Of a stretch of 64,000 nt of DNA, positions 22,601 through 33,578 are shown in pieces. The DNA lies in contig BCJC01000001.1 of NCBI GenBank assembly GCA_001600175.1, forward strand, positions 1,816,065 through 1,880,064, read 5' to 3'. The DNA is from Erythrobasidium yunnanense. Its lineage: Eukaryota > Basidiomycota > Cystobasidiomycetes > Erythrobasidiales > Erythrobasidiaceae. A program made the translations under genes and the position numbers. How positions within the stretch are numbered: the first letter of the stretch is position 1; each line of letters opens with the position of its first letter. A model generated the notes under the pieces. It ran no database searches. It was not told where the DNA came from and saw only the letters and a list, made by a program, of their open reading frames with translations.

Positions 22601-24436
22601 GATGTCCTTCTTCTTAGTCCGGCTGCAGCATAATTAGCCAAGTTGATTGCAGATAGTCAGAATCACCTACCCGACCCAATCAGCGAATTCCTTAGTGTTT
22701 GGTACTGTTGCCGAGAGGAGGATAATCCCGACATGATCAGGCAGCATGATAATTACTTCTTCCCAGACCACACCACGCTGATGCAGAAATCAGCTCTATG
22801 GCTTGTATGGCTATGCTTGGTATATTTACCTCGAGATCGTTGACATAATGTACTTCATCAAATATTACCCATTCGACATCACGTATAAGGTCGGCACCCT
22901 TATACAGCATGCTCCTCAGGATTTCGGTCTGCAGGAAGGTTCAGCTCGCGATAGGTATTGCCGGCAAATCTTTCGTACTGTCATGATGAGGCAGCTCGCC
23001 TCGGGGTTGATCTGGACGTCTCCCGTCAAGATACCAACATTGTCCTGCCCGAAAGTCTGCTTGAAATCTCGATATTTCTGATTAGACAGTGCCTTTATAG
23101 GCGAAGTATATATGGCTCTGCACTGACAGTCAGCTTGCCTCGTCTACGCTAGACTCGTCCCGAACGTACCTAGTCATATGGCGAGCGGCCAGTGCGATGG
23201 CATATTCAGCAACGACCGTCTTCCCTGCACTGGTATGGGCAGCTATAAAGACGCTGTCACCGAGCTCCAGATGATATACCGCCTCTTTCTGGAAAGTATC
23301 CAGCTCGAAAGGATACTGCGATATCTCATTTCAGCTTGTGGAAGGTCTTAACTGGAGACTGGCTTCTTCTACGTACTTCGCGCGCCATATCAGGCACGAG
23401 TTCGCGAAAGTTGACTAGCTCGTTGTTGACGTCGACCACATGCGCCCAGTCCTTCTTTGAGACACCTGGCCGCCTCTTGACCGGGGCCGAAACCGGCAGT
23501 TGCAGGCGCTGCGGTGAATCGCATGGCATATCGTATATTTAGCGTAACCTGAACTGGGAGTTGGGCTAGACATACGTCTCGTGGTAAAAGGCTTTCGACT
23601 TCTGGGTCGAGACCCTCCTTCCTAGCACCACGCCCTCTCTGCATTAAGTAGTCCATCAGTGGGAGAAATATGCTAAGTGTTGTTGTAATCTACGTACCCC
23701 GTTAGTTTCTGGCATATTACCGGCAAGCGGTCTGTATATGGGCTCGATTCGATGGTGTTCTTCCGATTCAAGCAGGTCATTCTCCGTGGTGGATGCATCG
23801 AAGTCTAATCCTCTCTCGAAGCCAGGTGGGATAGTCTTGATACCGCCTCGGCCTAAGCTATGGCTCTTTTCCACTCCTTTGACTATATCCTCAAACGCCT
23901 TCTCGGCATCTCCTTCAGGCAGTCCTATAGCTTCGTCGCCTAGACCACCTGGTGCGAATGGGAACTGCCCACTCTTGCCCCGAACAAAGCTCTTGGCTTC
24001 ATATGAAAGAGGTTCGCGTTTGATGGAAGTCGAGCTTAGCGCGCTAAGGTAAGAAGTAGGATTACGGGTGACCTATGGAGATCAGATCAGCTACATCGCT
24101 AGCCAAAGTATATGCTGTTCTGTACCTCTTTATAGCCTCGGATCCGGCCTTCCAGGCCAACAGTCTGGAATTCAAGGGTTGTAGTTGGTCTTGCAGGTTC
24201 AGCGAAGTATAGATTATTTAGATCGGGCTCGAAGGGCCAGTAGCTGCGACATTAACTTAGCATCTTGATATTTCGCGAACAATCGTCGCAACCGACAGCT
24301 GCCAGTCTTTCAGCCAATGCTTCGGTAGCTTGTTGCTGGGAGTCAGAAAGCGTTCTTGGAGCTGCTGCTTGATATCTTCTGGCGTCAAAGCTGCTGAGCC
24401 TGTGATTTCTGGATCGGCGTCATTCTGGGCTGCCAT
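19624..24436 (-). CDS. SKI2: Ski2 RNA helicase of the cytoplasmic exosome cofactor
   Basis: Ski2 is the DExH helicase of the Ski complex that feeds mRNA to the cytoplasmic exosome. The start at 24436 gives [20 protein letters not shown]; the gene has more than a dozen introns. Visible helicase motifs are [18 protein letters not shown] (Walker A), [14 protein letters not shown] (DEVH box), [38 protein letters not shown] and [15 protein letters not shown]. Between the two RecA domains lies a Gly/Arg insert ([19 protein letters not shown]) placed as in yeast Ski2. It separates this protein from nuclear Mtr4. The arch/insertion and C-terminal helical domains follow ([35 protein letters not shown]). 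The last intron splits the C-terminus, which ends IKRDIVFCASLYL at 19624, matching the family end. It is divergent from BST1, with 174 bp between the starts. Confidence 0.95.
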
Positions 24437-24610
24437 GTCCTAGCAAGCTTCGCAGCCTTCTTCCTTCTTCAATATCCTTTCCGTCCAATGTGTATATCTA
24501 TGCAAAGGAGAGCATTTGGTATTCTTCGAGGTTGTTGCGATTTCGAGCTGTCATTGCAGCTTGTCCTTCTAACATCAGGAAAGGTTCGCAAAGGTTTGGC
24601 ACTTTGCTGA

Positions 24611-27600
24611 ATGCAGGCAGCAAACGATGAAGAAGATGCAGATAACGAACAACATGCGAAATTGGCGGACACATTCGCTCCCTCGAATGCGAGCGGCCTA
24701 AACGAATGTCCTCCTAAAGCCTGGAAAGCATCGAAGCTTACCGCAACGATATTGGCTATCCTCATCTTTACTACTTTGTTCGTATACGCGTCCTTCCGGT
24801 CCTTTACAGGCCATGACCCAGCGAACGCCAGCGCCTGTAGAATGGCCTACATGAGCCCAGGATACATTCGTATGGACTCGCTCGATGCACAGCATAGCAG
24901 ACTAGCAGGGAAGTACTCTCTGTGGTTCTATCGCGAGCAAGGCTGGGATTTGTCTATCAAGGTGGGCAGACAGAAGTCACGTGTCTATACCATCCTCAGC
25001 TCACCGTAGTTTCTCTTCCTGTCTCTTCCTGTCTGTTTCATTGTGTGTTCAGCCTCACGGAACACCAGTCCTGTTCGCGCCGGGAAATGCGGGCTCGTAC
25101 AGACAAGTGCGAAGTCTCGCGGCAGCAGCTGCGCGAATGTACTACGAAGCTCCCGGAGTACCTAGACGAGATCTTCAGGATGCAGGTGCGCAGGAGTTGG
25201 ACTTCTTTGCCGGTCAGCCCAATCTATCTAGCCTTGCGATCTACTTCTGAACTTCGATTCAGCCGACTTCAACGAGGACTTCTCAGCCTTTCATGCAGCA
25301 ACACTCATGGAGCAAGCGGAGTTTCTTGCGGACTCTGTCAAGTTCGTTCTCGATCTCTACCGGAATGAGCCAAACCCACCGACCTCGGTCATCGTGCTCG
25401 CACACTCCATGGGCGGAATAGCCTCCCGCCTAATGATGCTGGAGGAGCAGCTTCCGACAGACAGCATCAAGACGATCATTACCTTAAGTACGCCTCATGC
25501 CATCCCGCCGGCTACGTTTGACGGAGGTCTAGACGCTATATACGAGCGAATCAACGGATATTGGCGCTCGGCATGGGAACAAGAGAAACACCCTCTCCAT
25601 GATGTACTGCTACTATCGATAGCCGGAGGAACGGCTGATACTACGGTATCATCGGATTACTCGGACATAAGCCAGTTCACGCCTAGTACGAATGGCTTTG
25701 CCGTACTTACATCGAGCATACCGTCTGTCAGGACACCTGTAGACCATCTGGCTATGATGTGGTGCGATCAACTTCGGCAGACAGTAATCGCACTACTCCT
25801 GCACACCGTGAATGCAGCCATCCCAAGTCGGGCGCGGCCGCTAGCTGCTCGTCTAGAGGTAGCGCAGACCCTTCTTCTCGAGATTCTGGACAATGCGATC
25901 TCACCCTCAACTGCTGGAGCTGCCTTCAACGTGGCTGCTAGCGAAATGATCGCCATTCAAGAAACATACTTCACCCTTGTGCTTGAAGTGCAAAGCGAAA
26001 CGGTCTACTATTCATTACCGAGTGCAGACACGGCGGGCGCGGCGACGCTTCAGGTCCTTACGCATCTCGATACGGCGGACATCTCCGTTTTGTCTTGCAA
26101 AAACAGCTTAGGTGATATGCTATCTCTCACGTGCCAGTTGCTAGAAGGAAACAAGTGGCACGAGCTGTCTGTCGGCGATCGAGGGTTACTCAACGGTGCC
26201 GACAAGGCTTTCTTCCTCGATATCCCGACTGGAGACCCTCCGTCGCAATTGGTCATTGCTGTAAAGGCATCAAGACACGGCGCTCTGGTAGTAAGCCATG
26301 GCTTAACAGGAAGCCAAGACCTATCCACGAGCCTATCAAGTGCGTACACGAGCGGGCTTAGGGCACCCTTCTTCCACTAACTAAGATTGTCTACTGCAGG
26401 GCTGACTACCATCGGATTCAGGACTGGGACAACCGCTAAGGTCTTGGATAAGTTTCATTTCACTCAAGCCGATACTTCACTGCTGGCTTATAATGTCAAA
26501 GTGCGCTTAATTTCAGGTGACCTTCTCAGTTTACCCTGTGACGAGCCAAGAGCTGACCAAGATGCTAGGTCAACCCAAAATGGCAGCATTGCTTCGCGTC
26601 TCTGCTGCAGCTTTACATGAGAGCAGATACATTCCGGATCCATCATCGGCAACAGTACACGTCCATTCGACTGCGCCCTTCCTCCCGCCTCTATCGAGCA
26701 GCGGACTTACCCTGCAGCTTTGGCACGATCCGACATGTCGATATCAGATGTCCGTCAAAGTCGACTGGTACGCTAGTCTTGGCAAGCTGGTACTGCGGTA
26801 TCGAGCTCTGGTTGCAGCTTGGCCAGCTGTCTTCCCCCTTCTGCTGCTTCTTCATCACACACAAGGAGCAGACTATACACGTGGACTGCAAGGCGTTCTG
26901 GGGAGGGATCTTCGCATCCTTCTTATAGCAGCAAGCAGCTGTGCAGTAATGCAAGCGATACTATCACTACTCGGAGGGTCTAGCTTCGTATACGATCTAC
27001 TTCTGGGCACGCCAAATATCTTCTTCCTATGGCTAGCGCCGCTTCTGCTGGTAGTCTCGGCTGGGGCGTTTCTCGTCTTTCAAGTCTGCCTAAGAGGGCT
27101 AGTGCTCGGATCGGCCAAAATTTGGACACTCACCATGCACATACCGTACCTGCGCGTGCGACAACCGGAGTATGTCCATTTCGCTCATATGCCGCACCGA
27201 GCTCATTTCGTTACAGGTTTCACGATAATGCGTCCGGCATCCACAGGAGGCGCATCGTAGCGTTCGGCATCCTCATATTATGGATCACCCTGTTTGCGCC
27301 ACACCAGTTCGCTTTTCTTACTCTATTCTTGGTCCAGTTAGATACCGTCATCCGCTGCGCTACCGTTGCAGCGACCCAAAAGGTACGCTGCGCACCTGAG
27401 GCAGGAAATATTGGCTGATCATTGCCCCAGAACTATGACTGCCGCTTCGAGCAAAACGCGACCATCCTGTCGATAATGTTTCACCTACTTCCGCAGAATG
27501 GGGCTATCCTGGCTGTTTGGCTTCGCGATCTTCAAGCAGGCTACTATGCACCATTTCCATCAGATCACAACGCCTTCTCGATCCTAGGCTGGTTACTGCT

Positions 27601-27869
27601 CGTCGAACACCTACAAAGCGGCAAGACACTTCGCTTAGCTGACAATCGGTAAGCTACCTCGAGTCATGATATGGGTCATGCTGAAGCGCATCTGTAGTTA
27701 CATAAAAAGCGCAGTATCGACAGTGGTAGTATTCGCAGTAGGGACAATCTTGATTTACGGAGCACGGTATAATTACCTCGTTGGGAATGCCTGTAACCTC
27801 GTAGCGCTAGCTGTGTATTCGGCACACCACGTCAGCATTCGATATGCAAGTTTGGGCAATAAATCGTAA
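24611..27869 (+). CDS. BST1: GPI inositol-deacylase Bst1/PGAP1
   Basis: Bst1 removes the acyl chain from the inositol of GPI anchors in the ER, which is needed for export of GPI proteins. After a cytosolic tail and one helix (LTATILAILIFTTLFVYASF) comes the lumenal hydrolase: FYREQGWDLSI, PVLFAPGNAGSYRQVRSLAA, DFNEDFSAFHAATLMEQAEF and the Ser-hydrolase elbow VIVLAHSMGGIASRLMM, then DSIKTIITLSTPH. A beta-rich lumenal part follows (ADTSLLAYNVKV, ATVHVHSTAPFLPPLSSSGL). The C-terminal half is multi-pass (FPLLLLLHHTQG, IFFLWLAPLLLVVSAGAFLV, VVVFAVGTILIYGARYNY) and stops at 27869. Introns include ones at about 24973-25052, 25215-25260, 26342-26399, 27169-27249 and 27650-27700. A frame step at 26501-26516 is best explained by a 16-nt intron. 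Confidence 0.93.
26501..26516 (+). other. Candidate 16-nt intron in BST1
   Basis: The sequence GTGCGCTTAATTTCAG has a GT donor, a CTTAAT branch-like core and a TTTCAG acceptor. Removing exactly these 16 nt in phase 0 joins LLAYNVK to VTFSVYPVTSQELTKMLG in one open frame. The next conserved-looking block (MAALLRVSA) then keeps about the expected distance. Without removal the frame closes soon after. A 52-nt alternative with a poor acceptor (26552) or a one-base sequence error are the competing explanations. Confidence 0.5.
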
Positions 27870-27951
27870 AATCTTGCAAGTACCGGCTTCTTCGGTCGCT
27901 GCAAGCCGGTCTGCCTTCTGTCGACTTTCGCAAGATTAGCTTGTAGCAGCC

Positions 27952-30059
27952 ATGGGACGCAAGACATACGTAATAGGTGTAGGCAAGACAAAGTACGAGA
28001 AGCCTCGCAACCGAATTGGCTACGAAGAACTCGGGCTTCAAGCTGCGACCAAGGCTCTTTTGGATGCTGGCATCAAGCAAGGCACATACATGATCTGAAC
28101 AAGCTTTAGACTAACTTGTAAACAGCTACGATAATGTGGAGCAGGCCTTTGTGGGATGTAAGCTTTAGTTTTTGACAGCTCTGAAGTCCACTTACAAGTC
28201 CGACCCGTGCAACTATCTAGACTGCTACGGAGGTGCGCTACGCGTCCATCACACGAGAAAGTACTAATTGGAAGTGAAGACTCGACATGCGGGCAACGAG
28301 CCCTGTACCAGCTCGGAATGACACAAATCCCTATCGTGAGTATCAGTACGGCCCTGACACGCTATACTGACTCTTTGACCTAGCTGAACGTGAACAAGTG
28401 TGTTCTCGCGATGCCTTCCAGCCTTGAAGTTGGCACGCTGACACCTTCCATTAGCAACTGCTCTACCGGCTCAAGGTGAGCCGCATCACACGCCCGTTCT
28501 TTCGGAGCCTTCTTATACCATGCTGCTGTAGTGCTCTCTATCTGGCCTCGCAAGCCGTGGCATCGGGGTCCGTTGAATGCGCTATGGCTCTAGGTTGGTC
28601 TTAATGCTTTATTTGTGGAAGCGCTGCTGAAAGCACTCTTAGGCTTCGAGAAAATGGCGGCGGGCTCGCTGTCCGCTAACTTCCGGGATCGAACGAATCC
28701 GCTCGACAAGACTCTTCAGGTGATTCGGGATACGGTTGGAACGACGAGCGGTCCATTCGCAGCCCAAATATTTGGAAATGGGGGAGAGGAGTATTGCCAG
28801 AGATACGGTGCGACTTGGAAAGACATCGCAGCGATCGCTGCCAAAGTAGGTCGGAAGAGTCGGGTCATTTACCAGATGCTGACAAATGCGCAGAATCACG
28901 AGCATTCGACACGCAATCCATATTCCCAGTTCAGAAACTCAATGAGCGTGGAAGAAGTCTTGAAGGACAAGTCTGTGAACGGCAGCGTAAGTTGCGGGAA
29001 GCTGCAATTTCACACATTAGCTCAAACATTGTGCCCTAGTTGACAAGAGCGATGTGCTGTCCCACATCGTGAGATCATGGTGTCCTGGGATGCGCGGGTG
29101 CTGCTGATCTTTCATTTCCAGCGATGGCGGCGCTTGCGCTCTGGTTGCGAGTGAGGATTTCGTGCGAGCTCATCACCTAGAGAATCAGGCGATCGAGATG
29201 TGAGTACTTCCATCTACCACATCGTCTTTAACTAAGGCCCTAATATTCCCTCAGCGCCGCTTTAGCAATGACGACCGATTCGCCAAAACTATACGAGCAA
29301 AGCGCTATTGAGCTAACCGGAGCCGACATGACGAGAAGAGCAGCTAAAGCGGTCTACAAGGCAGCTGGCGTCACACCGGATAGTGGAAAGATCAAGGTTA
29401 TCGAGCTGCACGATTGTTTCGCAGCAAATGAGGTGAGCCGGTCTGCGTGGCCATGAGACTCATAGCTTATCGGCATATAGCTTTTGCTGTATGATTCTCT
29501 AGGTCTCGCCGCTCCAGGGAAAGCACACGAGCTGGTTCGAAAGGGAGATTCGACATATGGCGGTCGCTTCGTGGTGAACCCATCTGGAGGTCTAGAGAGC
29601 AAAGGCCATCCGCTTGGAGCAACAGGCCTTGGAAATGTCTTCTACCTTGTCACACAGCTACGAGGATGGTCGGGCCCAATGCAGGTAGCCGGTGCTGTCC
29701 CAACGAAGAACGATTCCGACGCGTATGCGATGCTGCACAATCTTGGTCTAGGTGCGTGTGCATTCTCTGTCTCTAGAGCTAGAGCTAATCGGTCCTTTTG
29801 CAGGCGGGTCGTGCGTTGTGGGACTCTTCAAGCGGCCTTCGTTCTTCGAATATGGCAGTAGCCGCGAAGATGGACGCGCCAGGTGCGTAACTCTTCACCC
29901 CTTCTGCAAATCCTCTGTAAACCCTCTGTAAACCCTTTGTGACGTCGCAGACTTGGCTACAACCATGGCTGCGAGTGTAAGGAGCCGACAAGATCTGACA
30001 TCGAGAAGGTCAAATCACGGAAAGCCTATTCTCAGTACGCTGCGGCTGCGCACTTGTAG
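27952..30059 (+). CDS. Peroxisomal SCP2-type 3-ketoacyl-CoA thiolase
   Basis: This family cleaves 3-ketoacyl-CoA of branched or sterol-type chains in peroxisomes. The start is MGRKTYVIGVGKTKYEKPRN. Active-site blocks are visible: NNCSTGSSALYLASQAVASG (nucleophilic Cys), VIELHDCFAANE (His), and NPSGGLESKGHPLGATGLGN (second Cys region replaced by the SCP2-type GHPLGATG). The end reads GRARLGYNHGCECKEPT, typical of SCPx thiolases. The C-terminal tripeptide AHL fits the peroxisomal targeting signal 1 consensus. At least ten introns are inferred. The first appears to be a GC-AG intron (donor GCAAGG near 28075). Another near the 3' end carries a small tandem repeat of TCTGTAAACC (29922-29940). The gene converges on the LMW phosphatase, 137 bp away. 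Confidence 0.9.
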
Positions 30060-30196
30060 CGATCTACCTGTGTCGACTAAACGAATGTGGCCGAGAGTTT
30101 GTAGCCTTTGGTGCTTGTAATGCAGCTAGCGGTTGTCTTGTAGGTATATTACGATTGTTCAAACCTGTTCTCATTGTCCGTCTATTCCTTTGCATC

Positions 30197-30882
30197 TTAG
30201 CTGCTTTTCGTTGGCAGATTCAGACTTTCTAGCAATCCTTCAGAGTACGCCAGCACCTGCTTGTAGGTAGTCTCGAAGCCGCTCTTTCCGCCATAGTATG
30301 GGTCTTCGATAGCCTTGCCATTGCCATACTCGCCGAATAGCTTGACTGGATCGCGTGTCAGCAGACATTCAGTCTTTTACGCCTCGATCTTACTTTGCGC
30401 TTTGCTATTGCGAGGCTTCATAGAATGTAGATTGCGGACATTGTTGCTATCCATGCCGATTAAGAGGTCGAAGTCGCGGTAATGTTGGTCTTCCACAGCT
30501 TGCGCTAAAGAGGATATGGGAATGTTCTATACCACTGTCAGAGCTATTCACTTACAGTAAAGTCACATACCTTCTCGCGACATTTCGCTACCGTACGGTC
30601 ATCTGGCTCATTCCCTACATGATAGGCGCCAGTACCGGCAGACTGCATTTAAATCAGCCAAGAAGCAAAATACCTTACCTTGTGCCTACCTCTATTCGGT
30701 CGAAGTACTTTTCCAGGCCGCGCTCTTTCACTAAATGCTGGAAAACAGCTTGTGCCATCGGCCTTTGGAAGACATGTCAATTGCGGCTCAGGAACGTCTC
30801 GGATGGCTCCCACGTACGAACGACAGATGTTTCCAAGGCATACGAACATGATAGACAGTTTCGCCGGCCCATCGGATGTCAT
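30197..30882 (-). CDS. LTP1: Low-molecular-weight protein tyrosine phosphatase
   Basis: A cytosolic phosphatase of the LMW-PTP family. Exon 1 gives MTSDGPAKLSIMFVCLGNIC with the P-loop C-L-G-N-I-C-R-S. The next exon continues PMAQAVFQHLVKERGLEKYF. Further exons carry HVGNEPDDRTVAKCR, DQHYRDFDLLIGMDSNNVRN and KLFGEYGNGKAIEDPYYGGK, where DP(Y) holds the general-acid Asp. The last exon reads TTYKQVLAYSEGLLESLNLP and stops at 30197. All catalytic residues are present and the size is normal for the family. Four introns are inferred. Confidence 0.93.
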
Positions 30883-31788
30883 CTTGGTTTAGGAAGATCG
30901 CCCGCAAGTTCTCTAGGGTCCCCTTGAGCACAGGAAAGACGTAGGTGTGAGCCTTACACCAAGATAATCCTTCAATAAACGTAAGAGAACACCCAGTCTC
31001 GTGATTCCTTCTCGGGCATCGCCGTATCGCACGAAACTTTTTCGGCGTCCGTTTTTGAGCTTTGTATATGTTCTGCAACATCAGGTTGCAACATCGAAAG
31101 CGTCTTGGCGCAGTGGAAGCGCGTAGGGCTCATAGGATTGTTGTTTGAAAAGATCTTCGCAATCTTCTTCATGCTCGCAACATCTGAACGTTACCCTAAG
31201 GGTACGCCGGCCTCATTTCGTGTTTAAAGGCCTAATCTAACATCGTAATCTAGTCGCAGGATCGAGACTTGCAGACGCTAATATGCATTCATTTTTGCAG
31301 TTTGTGGGAAACATGGGGTGCTGCCGGAAGCTTTTGGCTCTTTTGGGCCAAACGGGCTTTCTTTTGCTTCGAGGACATTCAGACACGTCTCACAGTGTTC
31401 CAACACTTGTGTTTGTAGCGCTGTACATCCTTTGGAGGTCCTCGTGTCCAGAGAACGGCCTACCCGAGGCAACTGAGATCTGTTTTGCTCCTAGCGCCGT
31501 GGAAACCCCGTTAAGGGCAATCACAGCTGACTATCGATGGATCAATACCATCTCTTAGATTACGTTAATATAGCTGAGTGTACCCAGAAAAATTCTTTCG
31601 TCGAGAAAATTGGACCTCCAGCTTGGACATCCACCAAATCGCGTCTTCAGGGATATCCCGGACTGGCAATGTATCACAGATCAAGATGTAGATGATTTGT
31701 ATATCTTCTATACCAGCCCAATACTTTTCTAGCACAATAACACCGGAAACCATCAATCCTACCCCAAAATCTGCTTAAAACCCGAAGT
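30883..31788. other. Intergenic region, about 900 bp
   Basis: This lies between two minus-strand genes. Several short ORFs occur on both strands, none with motifs or sensible splice signals. It probably holds the promoter of the phosphatase and the 3' region of the next gene. Confidence 0.5.
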
Positions 31789-32631
31789 TTAAGCTACAGA
31801 ATGTGCCTGTCCGAGTGGTGATGCTGTTGAACACTGCCATGGCCTCTCCACGTATCCTCTCTGCTTGAGCGGGGCCCGTATCTTCCTACGATCCATCATA
31901 ACATTCTCCAGCGCCGACATCAGATACAAATCCGTATTGACGAGGATGCGATAAGGTGTTTGTGAAGGTTGAGTATAACCTGGCGCTTCCTCGAGATGGC
32001 AATTATCGGTGCAGCTATCGTCCCAGCTGTCTCTCAAGCCGAGGGCGGAAGAGATTTCTGGCAGTATGATGGGCATTGTCTGCATCTCTACCATCGAGTG
32101 GATGATAACCTCCTGCTCTGGAACGTATGCGACTGGATGCGACTCTGATTTCCCCTTGTCTGGCTTCTGACGATCCCGCCGATCCCGAGGTAATAAGCCT
32201 TTCCACCAGCCACACCACTTCCTCTTTGTCCTAGTTGTAGCGTGTGGTGATTGAGGTAATGCTTCGCAGGGACGATCTTCCTTATCTGAAGACGCGGCTA
32301 GCGGGTGTGACAATGTAGATATACGAGGCAGGGCTTTCCGCCTGTCTCTGGATAGATGGGAAGCATCGCAGGTTGGTATGTAATTCCAATCGTCCTCCCC
32401 ATCGTCGAAGAGTGCCGCTCGAAATGATCCCTCTTGGCTATCGTCCAACCCAGACAAAGAATCGGAGGAGTCTGATAGACCCGGAGTGGAGGAAGATGAT
32501 GTAGAAGAATGTGCTGGGGAGGAGTAGCCAGAGTCGCAGGTGCAGGCGTCCGGCTCATCATCAACCTGGCGGCTCTTTCCCTTATCCATGCGGATCGACG
32601 TATAGCTTTCTTCGCAAGGTAGAGCTTGCAT
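31789..32631 (-). CDS. Hypothetical protein, single exon, 280 residues
   Basis: An intronless frame I do not recognise. The N-terminal third is Ser/Asp-rich (CDSGYSSPAHSSTSSSSTPG, LSGLDDSQEGSFRAALFDDG) and probably disordered. A basic, Trp-rich stretch follows (TTRTKRKWCGWWKGLLPRDR). The C-terminal half looks more ordered (EVIIHSMVEMQTMPIILPEI, YRILVNTDLYLMSALENVMM). There is no signal peptide or membrane helix. The start at 32631 is only 13 bp from the start of the divergent plus-strand gene, so both must share one small promoter or overlap in their leaders. Confidence 0.6.
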   Translation of the reverse strand: MQALPCEESYTSIRMDKGKSRQVDDEPDACTCDSGYSSPAHSSTSSSSTPGLSDSSDSLSGLDDSQEGSFRAALFDDGEDDWNYIPTCDASHLSRDRRKALPRISTLSHPLAASSDKEDRPCEALPQSPHATTRTKRKWCGWWKGLLPRDRRDRQKPDKGKSESHPVAYVPEQEVIIHSMVEMQTMPIILPEISSALGLRDSWDDSCTDNCHLEEAPGYTQPSQTPYRILVNTDLYLMSALENVMMDRRKIRAPLKQRGYVERPWQCSTASPLGQAHSVA

Positions 32632-32644
32632 AGCGATGGTTTAT

Positions 32645-33161
32645 ATGTTTTCAGAGGAAGAAGAAGAGATGCTCATCTCCCTCTGGCGTCGTAATCTTCT
32701 GTCGAACAATTGCCCGACGAGAGATGGGAGCCTAGTGATTCGCGGTCCGAGCCGTTGGGAGTCTGCTTTCCGCAAGACAGAAACAGTCGAGAGCTGAAGC
32801 AAAAGATTAGAGATGTGGAAGAGCGAAAGAGTCGAGATGAGCTGATATCCATATCCATGCCTCGTCAGCGGAAACGCCTTGTGGTAGCTGCCATAAAAAT
32901 CGCCGCGTGCGGCCGTCTGTCCGGTGCATGTGCACAGCAGCTGCCTTATCAGCGCAAACAATTGGAGCATCTCGACAAGGATGTGAGTCTTGTCTCTTTA
33001 CTATCGCTTCCTGCTTCCAGCTGTGAAATTGCTGAGTCTCATCACAGTTTTTCGCCTGTCGAAGTCTCGTTTCGAAAGCCCCATGTTCAACGATCGCAAG
33101 ATGCCTGCTTAGAGCTACGCTCGTGCTTTACATCCTCCTTATAACCTTGCTATTACGGTAG
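32645..33161 (+). CDS. Small hypothetical protein with coiled coil and C-terminal membrane helix
   Basis: The start MFSEEEEEMLISLWRRNLLS is followed by a frame change near 32720-32800 that needs a further intron I could not fix. Then comes a charged helix (ELKQKIRDVEERKSRDELIS) and RQRKRLVVAAIKIAACGRLS. A clear intron (GTGAGT at 32983, CAG at 33048) leads to FFACRSLVSKAPCSTIARCL and the hydrophobic end LVLYILLITLLLR, stop at 33161. A charged helix plus a hydrophobic segment at the extreme C-terminus is the plan of a tail-anchored protein. No family is recognised. Confidence 0.45.
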
Positions 33162-33578
33162 TCCCCTCCACTGCATGCGGTCCAGGCCATCCCATCCGAG
33201 CTCTTCTCGTCCGCGACTAGCTTGACTTCTCGCAGTACTTACTCCCAATGTCTTCTTCCATAAGGCTTTCATAGCTGTCGCGTTTGTGCTGCTCAGAGAA
33301 TGCCTGTGATGATCCAGATCATCCACCATTCCATCCTGTCAACAAGGCCCGATAGGCGTATGATACCTTGGTTACCGGTCCCATGCTCCCACTTTTAGAA
33401 CAGTCTTGGCATTTGATGTAGTAGCTCTGCACGACGACTACGACTGCGCACTGCATCGCGCTCGCCATAAAAGCCAGACTTTTCCCTCTTGCTTCTGCTC
33501 TTTCCTTTTCAACCTGAACCCTCCCTCTTTCCTTCTCTCTCCCTAACCAGCGCTGGTCGCATTCCTTCTGAAAAGAAC
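33162..33578. other. Intergenic region upstream of the carbonic anhydrase gene
   Basis: About 420 bp. It becomes pyrimidine-rich just before the start at 33579 (CTTTTCC/CTCTTTCC tracts at 33480-33545), as is common in fungal core promoters. No gene is seen. Confidence 0.5.
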
